A DNA stretch of 5,354 nucleotides from Burkholderiales bacterium (GTDB lineage: Bacteria > Pseudomonadota > Gammaproteobacteria > Burkholderiales > Burkholderiaceae_D). Of the stretch, positions 1 to 5,354 are shown one piece after another. Every line of letters begins with the position of its first letter. The first letter of the stretch is position 1. Location of the stretch: assembly GCA_016197345.1 (NCBI GenBank), contig JACPVY010000369.1, forward strand, positions 1-5,354. Direction: 5' to 3'. The position numbers and the translations under genes were made by a program. A model generated the notes under the pieces. The model was not told the origin of the DNA and did not search any database. It worked only from the letters and a program-made list of their open reading frames with translations.

Positions 1-1544
1 AACACCGCCTCAATCGCCATTTGCCGCATCGCTGTTTGATCGGCTAAGCCCATGCCATAGGCCGATAACACCCCCGCAAAACTATGCGCAAACACGCTAT
101 TCATACCAAGCGCATCCGCCACTAAACAAGCATGCTGACCGCCAGCACCGCCAAAAGTGGTCAAGGTATATTGGCTAACATCGTGTCCGCGCTGCACTGA
201 AATTTGCTTAATCGCATTGGCCATATTGCCAACGGCGATGTCGATAAAGCCTTCAGCGACGGCTTCTGGCGTGGTTTCGACCTGGCTTTGTGTCTGAATT
301 TTCTTGGCGAGATCGGCAAATGCATGGTGTACGCTGACGCGATCTAGCGCTTGATCTGCTTTTGGGCCAAATACGTGGGGGAAATATTCAGGATGCAATT
401 TGCCAAGCATGACATTGCAGTCTGTCACCGCTAATGGCCCGCCACGACGATAACTGGTGGGACCGGGATTCGCGCCAGCGCTATCAGGGCCAACCCGCAT
501 CCGGCTACCATCAAAATGCAAAATCGAACCGCCACCTGCCGCCACGGTATGAATACTCATCATCGGCGCGCGCATCCGCACGCCAGCGACTTGCGTTTCA
601 AAGACACGTTCGAACTCACCTGCAAAGTGGGACACGTCAGTCGAAGTGCCGCCCATATCAAAGCCGATGATTTTATCCAAGCCCGCTAATTGCGAAGTAC
701 GCACCATCCCCACAATGCCGCCCGCGGGGCCGCTCAAAATACTGTCTTTGCCTTGAAAAGTATGGGCATTGGTCAAACCCCCATTACTTTGCATGAATTG
801 CACATTCACGCCCGGCAGTTGGCTCGCCACCTGATCGACATAACGTCGCAAGACGGGGGATAAATACGCATCGACCACCGTGGTATCGCCACGCGACACT
901 AATTTCATCAGCGGACTGGTTTGATGCGAGGTCGAAATTTGTGTAAAGCCAATTTCAGCCGCCAATTGCGCCAAACTTTGTTCATGGGCGCTATAGCGAT
1001 AGCCATGCATTAACACAATCGCCACCGCCCGCAAGCCGCTATCAAATGCCGCTTGCAAACCTGCTTTAGCGCTAGCGAGATCCAAGGGCAACACCATTTC
1101 GCCACGGGCACCGATGCGCTCATCAATTTCTAACACACGCTGATACAACAATTGCGGCAAGACGATATGGCGATCAAAGATGCGTGGCCGATTTTGGTAG
1201 GCTATGCGTAGCGCATCGGCAAAGCCGCGCGTAATCGCCAGCAACACAGGTTCCCCTTTGCGTTCTAGCAAGGCATTGGTGGCGACCGTGGTGCCCATTT
1301 TCACGGCCTCGATTTGCGCGCTAGGAATAGGTTCACCAGCAGCGACGCCCAGTAAATGCCGGATGCCGGCAACTGCCGCGTCAAGGTATTGCTCAGGGTT
1401 TTCTGATAGCAATTTATGGGTCAACAGGCTGCCATCCGGTTTGCGGGCGACGATGTCGGTAAATGTACCGCCACGGTCTATCCAAAATTGCCAGAGTTGT
1501 TGGTCAGAATGAGAAAGGATCGCGGACGATTGTTGCGCTTGCAT
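1..1544 (-). CDS. ATP-dependent 5-oxoprolinase (OPLAH type), N-terminal HyuA-like part; runs off the left edge
   Basis: Known reaction: 5-oxo-L-proline + ATP + 2 H2O gives L-glutamate + ADP + Pi in the cytosol, linked to glutathione turnover and to disposal of spontaneously cyclised glutamate/glutamine. What I see: 514 complete codons with no internal stop. The N-terminus is typical of one-piece OPLAH proteins, with [25 protein letters not shown] residues 18-38 (phosphate-binding RGGTFTD at 24-30) and [12 protein letters not shown] at 42-53. Further motifs are [16 protein letters not shown] (82-97), SGPAGG (271-276), the ATPase-fold segment [12 protein letters not shown] (294-305), AAGGGS (335-340), [11 protein letters not shown] (352-362) and FGGAGGQH (464-471). 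One-piece members are about 1200 residues, so the rest of HyuA and the HyuB-like half should lie outside the window. The ATG at 1544 is the only usual start between the in-frame stop at 1557-1559 and the first motif, but no good Shine-Dalgarno precedes it. It lies 69 bp after the diguanylate cyclase on the same strand. Hydantoinase or acetone-carboxylase paralogues are the alternative, but the N-terminal signature favours 5-oxoprolinase. Confidence 0.9.
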   Translation of the reverse strand, partial: MQAQQSSAILSHSDQQLWQFWIDRGGTFTDIVARKPDGSLLTHKLLSENPEQYLDAAVAGIRHLLGVAAGEPIPSAQIEAVKMGTTVATNALLERKGEPVLLAITRGFADALRIAYQNRPRIFDRHIVLPQLLYQRVLEIDERIGARGEMVLPLDLASAKAGLQAAFDSGLRAVAIVLMHGYRYSAHEQSLAQLAAEIGFTQISTSHQTSPLMKLVSRGDTTVVDAYLSPVLRRYVDQVASQLPGVNVQFMQSNGGLTNAHTFQGKDSILSGPAGGIVGMVRTSQLAGLDKIIGFDMGGTSTDVSHFAGEFERVFETQVAGVRMRAPMMSIHTVAAGGGSILHFDGSRMRVGPDSAGANPGPTSYRRGGPLAVTDCNVMLGKLHPEYFPHVFGPKADQALDRVSVHHAFADLAKKIQTQSQVETTPEAVAEGFIDIAVGNMANAIKQISVQRGHDVSQYTLTTFGGAGGQHACLVADALGMNSVFAHSFAGVLSAYGMGLADQTAMRQMAIEAV

Positions 1545-1613
1545 AGGTATGATCGCTCAAGGGACTTTGAAGAAAGAGGGGTAGATTTGTGCGCGTTAGC
1601 GCTTGCCCGCACA
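1545..1613. other. Intergenic gap between the diguanylate cyclase and 5-oxoprolinase genes
   Basis: The gap is 69 bases between two leftward genes. It contains a weak inverted repeat, TGTGCG at 1588-1593 against CGCACA at 1608-1613, which is a 6-bp stem with a 14-base loop. No T-run follows on the minus strand (it continues AAATCTACC), so it is not a standard intrinsic terminator. I see no clear promoter. Read-through into the 5-oxoprolinase gene is plausible. Confidence 0.4.
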
Positions 1614-2675
1614 CTAAAAATATTCTGTCGGTGAGGTTGGAAGAACTTGCACAGTTTGCAACAACCCTTCTGCAACGAGGTGTTCGTACTGGCAACTGCG
1701 ATTGCGGCCATTACTTTTGGCAAAATAAAGCGCTTGATCTGCGTGCCCGAGCACTTCGACCGGGGAATCCATCGGCTGAAAGCTGGTGTAGCCAATGCTT
1801 ACGGTAATTTGACCAACTTGAGGGAATTGGTAGCTTTGCACTCGCAGACGAAAGCGTTCTACCACCATACGCACATCCTCCAGATCGGCCGCATGGATCA
1901 TGATGACAAATTCTTCACCACCAAAGCGGAAAATCCTGTCGTTTGTACGAAATGCTTCCTTCATTAAATTGGCGACCAAAATCAGCACTTCATCACCATA
2001 CAAGTGACCGAAGTTGTCATTCACCAATTTGAAAAAATCGATATCGACAACCGCCAACCATTCCAATTTATTCTGATCCAGATGGCGGCGCTCCATCTGG
2101 ATATGGGCATTATTAGCGCTCTTTAGCGCGTCACCCTGCTTAGCATGTGTAAAGTGCCGTTCAAATGTTTTGCGATTGAGTAAGCTGGTGAGTGAATCAC
2201 GTTCACTGTATTCCAACAAGCTTTGAAAGTTGCGATAGACTCCGACCATACCTTCAAGTAAATCGACAATACGCCGCGAATAAGGTTTGTTACGCGTGAC
2301 TTCCAAGCAGACATTTGCCTTACCTTCTAGCCAAATTGGTAGCCAAAGCATATAAGCACCGTCAATTGATCGACCTTTTTCCCAACCAGCGCCGCGCAAC
2401 AGACATTGCTCTAAAGCAGGTAGTTGGCGTAATGGGAAGCAACTCGATTCGGTGTCCGCCTTACCACCGTCGCTATCATGAATCACCTTGATTTCGTGTG
2501 GCCGCACCCATCCGCGCACTTCCACCACAGTCTCCTCACCACGCGTTGATAATTGCAGCATGCGCGCTTGTTGGGCATCCGCCATTTCCCACACGGCTGA
2601 CAGGATAGATAAATCCACCAGATCATGATCGCGCTGCCCTGTCATATCTAGCATGTGTTTCAGAACGGCTTCCAT
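1614..2675 (-). CDS. Soluble diguanylate cyclase: GAF-like sensor domain plus GGDEF domain
   Basis: It should make cyclic di-GMP from two GTP in the cytosol; no signal peptide or membrane segment is visible. Residue numbers count from an upstream TTG at 2714, which gives 366 aa. Residues about 14-165 look like a small GAF-type sensor (ILSAVWEMADAQQARMLQL at 37-55; LPIWLEGKANVCLEVTR at 125-141), which I infer from pattern only. The GGDEF domain spans about 170-345: D-S-L-T-SLLNR at 173-181, metal-binding DIDFFKLVND at 224-233, GHLYGDE at 236-242, active-site GGEEF at 265-269, SIGYT at 306-310. RTND at 256-259, five residues before GGEEF, is a canonical RxxD inhibitory I-site, so product feedback is expected. 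The start is my choice: ATG at 2675 (353 aa) has GGAG six bases upstream, while the TTG at 2714 has only AGAAAA before it. The segment between the NR motif (180-181) and the VVDIDFFK strand is somewhat longer than usual (about 40 residues). It lies in the middle of a three-gene leftward run. The sensed ligand is unknown. Confidence 0.92.
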   Translation of the reverse strand: MEAVLKHMLDMTGQRDHDLVDLSILSAVWEMADAQQARMLQLSTRGEETVVEVRGWVRPHEIKVIHDSDGGKADTESSCFPLRQLPALEQCLLRGAGWEKGRSIDGAYMLWLPIWLEGKANVCLEVTRNKPYSRRIVDLLEGMVGVYRNFQSLLEYSERDSLTSLLNRKTFERHFTHAKQGDALKSANNAHIQMERRHLDQNKLEWLAVVDIDFFKLVNDNFGHLYGDEVLILVANLMKEAFRTNDRIFRFGGEEFVIMIHAADLEDVRMVVERFRLRVQSYQFPQVGQITVSIGYTSFQPMDSPVEVLGHADQALYFAKSNGRNRSCQYEHLVAEGLLQTVQVLPTSPTEYF

Positions 2676-2681
2676 GCCCGG

Positions 2682-2685
2682 CTCC
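2682..2685 (-). promoter_or_regulatory. Ribosome binding site (GGAG) supporting the ATG start at 2675
   Basis: On the minus strand GGAG is followed by six bases (CCGGGC) and then ATG at 2675. This is the only well-spaced Shine-Dalgarno near the 5' end of the diguanylate cyclase gene and is why I prefer ATG 2675 over TTG 2714. The choice moves the N-terminus by 13 residues and touches no motif. Confidence 0.45.
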
Positions 2686-2772
2686 GGTGAATGCGTGTTT
2701 GCAATTGTCGGCAATTTTCTAATAGATGGCGCTACCCAGCAGTGAAGTCAGGAAAGCCCGAGCGCGCTGCCT

Positions 2773-3900
2773 TTATTCACCCATTCCATCCAATTCATGC
2801 AACTCGCGCTGCATATTTTGAATCGCTCTCGCATTGTAATGGTCGGCGAAATAAGGATGTGTAAATAACATCTTACTCTCGGCTTTTTGTTGCAAATGAC
2901 GCATCGCTGCCCCGCGTTTGCTGCGGTATTCCGCCTGCGCCACTTGGCTGTACTCAGCGCGAATAGCTTTGGCATAAATATCGTAGATGTCATCGTCTTG
3001 CCCCAAAATGGCAAGATCAACGCCAAGCATCACATTTTTGAGCGGGTGATCAATTTGCGACTCTTGGAAATGGTCGGTGACACGGATTAATTGCGCCACC
3101 GCATCATCTTCTGCTAAGCCGCATTTTTGCTGTAATTGGGCGTCTAGCCAAAATTGCGCGCTAGCCTCTTCATCGCTGATGCGGGGATCGTTTTGGTGAT
3201 ACACCGCATCATGGAACCAAAAAGCTTTTTTCAAGCTAGCAATTGCCGCTGGACTGGCATCGGTATTCGCCGCCCAAGCCCGAATTTCAGTCAATCCATG
3301 CACGAGGTGATCACAATTGTGATAATGGCGATTGGGTCCACCATAGCCATTTTCTTGGGTTAGCAAGGCAAAATAATGCTCACAATGCGCCCTTGCTGGC
3401 TCGGATAGCTCGGGGTAATTCCACAAGCCCATCCACTCTTTGCGCAACCAATCGATAATCCATGCATAGTAGGCTGGGCCGGGGACGAATTTTTTCATAT
3501 GCCAATGCCAGCCCACTGGCCCTTGCAAGGCCCGCACAAAGCTCGAGCTCACCGAACCTAAATCGCGCGGCGGCATCACAAACATCGTTTTCGCACCGTG
3601 CAAGACATCGACATTGGTTTGCTGAATCAAATTCTCGTAATCAAAATCGCTGGTATTCCGAATACCCCGTATCAAATAATCAATGCCATGATTTTTGGCG
3701 ACCCGGGCGGTGTAATCCCCCCGCACAATCACCACTTCGACATTATCCCAGCCGCGCTCTAGCGTACTCTGTTCGATAATGCGTTTGCGTTCATGCGCCG
3801 GAAATTGTGGCGCTTTCAAGGTGTTTTCAGAGAGGAAAACCACGACTTTCTCCGCCATCGCGCGTGCTTCGGCAATCACCCACAAAGCCTTCCGAACCAA
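2773..3900 (-). CDS. Fusion of a PPAT/CoaD-like nucleotidyltransferase domain (lacking HxGH) with an HD-superfamily phosphohydrolase domain
   Basis: The ORF is 375 codons from TTG 3900. Residues about 1-155 match phosphopantetheine adenylyltransferase, which makes dephospho-CoA from 4'-phosphopantetheine and ATP. Aligned by eye to E. coli CoaD: K29 matches Lys42, IRGIR (77-81) carries Arg88/Arg91, DFDYE (85-89) matches DFEYE, and SVSSSFVR (116-123) matches the ISSS loop. The expected first 18 residues with the GxFDPxxxGH motif are absent; K4-A5 sit where Gly-His should be. Residues about 157-370 match the predicted metal-dependent HD phosphohydrolase family (COG4339 type): RHYHNCDHL (191-199), WFHDAVY (228-234), DEEASA (243-248), VTDHF (274-278), GVDLAILG (293-300), IRAEY (313-317). 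The likely metal ligands are H194 or H198, H230, D231 and D295. The substrate is unknown. No start has convincing context: TTG 3900 abuts TAAGG, whereas GTG 3879 has GGAAGG eight bases upstream but would remove strand beta-1. In-frame TAA lies just upstream of 3900. The frame is otherwise intact, so it could be a working HD enzyme or a 5'-truncated gene. I would not name it coaD. Confidence 0.8.
   Translation of the reverse strand: MVRKALWVIAEARAMAEKVVVFLSENTLKAPQFPAHERKRIIEQSTLERGWDNVEVVIVRGDYTARVAKNHGIDYLIRGIRNTSDFDYENLIQQTNVDVLHGAKTMFVMPPRDLGSVSSSFVRALQGPVGWHWHMKKFVPGPAYYAWIIDWLRKEWMGLWNYPELSEPARAHCEHYFALLTQENGYGGPNRHYHNCDHLVHGLTEIRAWAANTDASPAAIASLKKAFWFHDAVYHQNDPRISDEEASAQFWLDAQLQQKCGLAEDDAVAQLIRVTDHFQESQIDHPLKNVMLGVDLAILGQDDDIYDIYAKAIRAEYSQVAQAEYRSKRGAAMRHLQQKAESKMLFTHPYFADHYNARAIQNMQRELHELDGMGE
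3888..3893 (-). promoter_or_regulatory. Possible ribosome binding site (GGAAGG) for an alternative GTG start at 3879
   Basis: On the minus strand GGAAGG is followed by eight bases and then GTG at 3879, in frame with the PPAT-HD gene. It is a better-spaced Shine-Dalgarno than anything before TTG 3900. It lies inside the longest reading frame and may be chance. If it is real, the protein would be 368 aa and would start after the lost HxGH position. Confidence 0.3.
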
Positions 3901-3911
3901 CCTTATTTAAG
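3901..3911. other. 11-bp divergent junction between the PPAT-HD gene and nnr
   Basis: Only 11 bases separate the first possible start of the leftward fusion gene (TTG 3900) from the first ATG of the rightward nnr gene (3912). The junction is AT-rich, but I find no good -35/-10 pair for either direction here or in the adjoining 70 bases. Promoters for both genes would therefore have to lie inside the opposing coding sequence, or one gene must be read from elsewhere. See the finding on a possible deletion. Confidence 0.5.
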
Positions 3912-5354
3912 ATGGCTATGAATACCCTATTCTCAGTGGCACAAATTCGGGAAATTGAACGCGCCGCCTATGCCCAACTTCCCCCCGGCACCTTGATGCA
4001 GCGCGCAGGTGCGGCCAGTGCTAGGCTAGCGCTGGAATTAATGCCCTCGCCACATGGTTTATGCAAAGTATTGGTGTTGGCTGGCCCCGGCGACAATGGC
4101 GGTGATGCACTAGATTGCGCGGCCCGCTTAGCGCAGGCGGGCATGCAAGTCTCCGCCCTCCTCTTTGCGCAAGATAAAAATCCGTCGAATGATGCCAAGA
4201 TGGCGCTCTTACGCGCGCAAGGCAGTGCCGTCAATTTTATTGATCCTGCTAGTATGGGCGAAGCCACCTCGGCAATCACCTCTACCCGATGGAATTTAGT
4301 GGTGGATGGCTTGTTTGGTATTGGCTTGACGCGCCCTATCGTTGGCGCCCTGCATAGTTTGATCGAGTCAATCAATCATTTTCACTGCACCGTGCTGTCA
4401 CTCGATGTGCCAAGCGGTCTGGATGCCGATAGCGGTAATGTAGTCGGTCCACATGGGCTAGCCGTTCGCGCGAGTCATACCATTACCTTTATTGGCGACA
4501 AACCGGGGCTGCATACAGGCCAAGGGCGTGACCATGCGGGCGTGGTGCATGTTGCGCGGCTAGAAATTGATGGCAAGCTCTATAAGCCTAGCCATGTCGA
4601 TATTGGTCAGGTATCGCTATTTGCACGCTACTTGCATGCACGGCCACACCATTGCCACAAAGGCAATTTCGGTAATGTGGTCGTCGTTGGCGGTGCATCC
4701 GGCATGGCAGGTGCGGCGCTACTGGCCGCGCATACTGCATTGAAAACCGGCGCAGGGCGCACCTTCATCGCCTTTGCGGCAGATGTCGGGCACTATCCCA
4801 ACGTCGATCTAGTCCAGCCTGAAATCATGTGCCGCCATGCGCCGGACATGGATTTTCACCAATCGGTCTTGGTGATCGGGCCGGGCTTAGGCACCTCCCG
4901 CCTAGCCTGTGAATTAGTCGAACGCGCCTTGGGTAGCGCCTCCCCTATCGTGATCGATGCCGATGCGCTCAACCTCATCGCGTTGGAAGAAAGCTTGCAA
5001 CAACAACTGCAAGCAAGGCGCGCGATCACACTGCTCACCCCCCATCCGCTCGAAGCGGCGCGGCTACTAGGCCACCTTGCCGGCAATGCAGAATTGGTGC
5101 AAAAAGACCGCCTTGGTGCGGCCCGCGAATTAGCCCGACGCTTTAATGCCAGTGTGATATTAAAAGGTTCCGGCAGTGTGATCGCCAATGCCCATGGCCA
5201 TGTGGTAATCAATCCTACTGGCAATCCCGCTTTAGCGACGGGCGGCACGGGTGATGTGTTAGCGGGACTGTGTGGTGCGCTATTAGCCCAACATTGGCCA
5301 GAATGGGAAGCCGCGTTGGCTGGCTGTTGGATACATGGCGCCGCTGCCGATGCG
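3912..5354 (+). CDS. nnr: Bifunctional NAD(P)H-hydrate epimerase / ADP-dependent NAD(P)H-hydrate dehydratase (YjeF family); runs off the right edge
   Basis: Nnr repairs NADHX and NADPHX, the hydrated damaged forms of NAD(P)H. The N-terminal domain epimerises R and S forms; the C-terminal domain dehydrates the S form using ADP. What I see: 481 codons open to the window end. The epimerase domain is residues about 5-225: FSVAQIREIERAA (7-19), GPGDNGGDALDCAARL (58-73), VDGLFGIGLTRP (131-142), LDVPSGLDADSG (164-175), KPGLHTGQGRDHAG (197-210). The ribokinase-like dehydratase domain starts at about 235: HKGNFGNVVVVGGASGMAGA (249-268), GPGLGTS (323-329), DADALN (349-354), TPHPLEAARLLG (376-387), KGSGSVI (418-424) and the catalytic NPALATGGTGDVLAG (438-452, Asp448). 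Full-length fused proteins are about 490-520 residues, so only the last few tens are probably missing. A second in-frame ATG at 3918 is an equally possible start; neither has a clear Shine-Dalgarno. The family assignment is firm. Confidence 0.96.
   Translation, partial: MAMNTLFSVAQIREIERAAYAQLPPGTLMQRAGAASARLALELMPSPHGLCKVLVLAGPGDNGGDALDCAARLAQAGMQVSALLFAQDKNPSNDAKMALLRAQGSAVNFIDPASMGEATSAITSTRWNLVVDGLFGIGLTRPIVGALHSLIESINHFHCTVLSLDVPSGLDADSGNVVGPHGLAVRASHTITFIGDKPGLHTGQGRDHAGVVHVARLEIDGKLYKPSHVDIGQVSLFARYLHARPHHCHKGNFGNVVVVGGASGMAGAALLAAHTALKTGAGRTFIAFAADVGHYPNVDLVQPEIMCRHAPDMDFHQSVLVIGPGLGTSRLACELVERALGSASPIVIDADALNLIALEESLQQQLQARRAITLLTPHPLEAARLLGHLAGNAELVQKDRLGAARELARRFNASVILKGSGSVIANAHGHVVINPTGNPALATGGTGDVLAGLCGALLAQHWPEWEAALAGCWIHGAAADA

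Noticed and set aside
434..670. Plus-strand open frame of 78 codons
   Set aside because: It lies wholly antisense to the intact 5-oxoprolinase frame, whose conserved [11 protein letters not shown] segment is encoded here; its own product is low-complexity and unlike any family.
1204..1512. Plus-strand open frame of 102 codons opposite the 5' end of the 5-oxoprolinase gene
   Set aside because: It is a shadow of the gene's strongly conserved N-terminal region on the other strand; there is no ribosome site and no recognisable motif.
1588..1613. Inverted repeat TGTGCG / CGCACA as a terminator
   Set aside because: The stem is only 6 bp, the loop is 14 bases, and there is no T-run after it in the direction of transcription.
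1478..1795. Minus-strand open frame of 105 codons bridging the diguanylate cyclase and 5-oxoprolinase genes
   Set aside because: It overlaps the 3' end of one real gene and the 5' end of the other in a different frame, and its product has no family features.
3462..3779. Plus-strand open frame of 105 codons
   Set aside because: It is antisense to the conserved PPAT-like segment (SVSSS to IRGIR), which is clearly the coding strand.
2773..3900. Naming the fusion gene coaD and treating it as the cell's CoA-pathway PPAT
   Set aside because: The HxGH motif and the first strand are missing and an HD domain is attached, so normal adenylyltransferase activity cannot be assumed.
3895..3960. A simple frameshift hiding the HxGH motif upstream of the fusion gene
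   Set aside because: I translated all three minus-strand frames of this stretch; two hit stops and none encodes anything like GxFDPxxxGH.
3968..4375. Minus-strand open frame of 135 codons, considered as a displaced upstream exon or N-terminus of the PPAT-HD gene
   Set aside because: It is antisense to the Nnr epimerase domain, contains no GSFDP...GH-like residues, and ends before the fusion gene starts.
4856..5248. Minus-strand open frame of 130 codons
   Set aside because: It is the shadow of the conserved Nnr dehydratase domain, including the GGTGD motif on the plus strand.

Overview
The window is densely coding, with moderate GC, and looks chromosomal. It most resembles a betaproteobacterium, plausibly Burkholderiales/Oxalobacteraceae-like. 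That guess rests on the style of the proteins (a one-piece OPLAH-type 5-oxoprolinase, a cytosolic GAF-like/GGDEF protein, a fused Nnr) and not on any marker gene. I see no rRNA, tRNA, mobile element, CRISPR array or long repeat. No non-coding stretch exceeds about 100 bases.

Layout: three genes run leftward. Reading from right to left they are: (i) at 3900-2773, an unusual fusion of a phosphopantetheine adenylyltransferase (PPAT/CoaD)-like domain to an HD-superfamily metal-dependent phosphohydrolase domain; (ii) at about 2675-1614, a soluble diguanylate cyclase with a GAF-like N-terminus, an intact GGEEF motif and an intact inhibitory I-site; (iii) from 1544 off the left edge, the N-terminal 514 codons of an ATP-dependent 5-oxoprolinase (HyuA-type half). 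Gaps between them are short (58-97 and 69 bp) and hold no convincing terminator, so co-transcription is possible. To the right, nnr runs rightward from 3912 off the right edge. It encodes the bifunctional NAD(P)HX epimerase/dehydratase. It lies head to head with the fusion gene, only 11 bp from that gene's first possible start.

Most interesting point: the PPAT-like domain keeps nearly all the family's downstream signature residues (the Lys of the K-x-P-x-F segment, IRGIR, DFDYE, SVSSS). Its reading frame, however, begins just where the nucleotide-binding HxGH motif should end. The motif is absent from all three frames just upstream, where nnr begins instead. Either the gene has lost its 5' end, possibly in a deletion that also removed the divergent promoter region, or this is a nucleotidyltransferase fold reused without its catalytic motif and attached to an HD hydrolase.

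How the genes may work together is inference. Nnr repairs hydrated NAD(P)H. 5-Oxoprolinase recycles 5-oxoproline, a spontaneous or glutathione-derived damage product, to glutamate. A PPAT-HD hydrolase would suit nucleotide or cofactor clean-up, so a loose metabolite-repair theme is conceivable. The cyclic-di-GMP enzyme has no obvious link to it.
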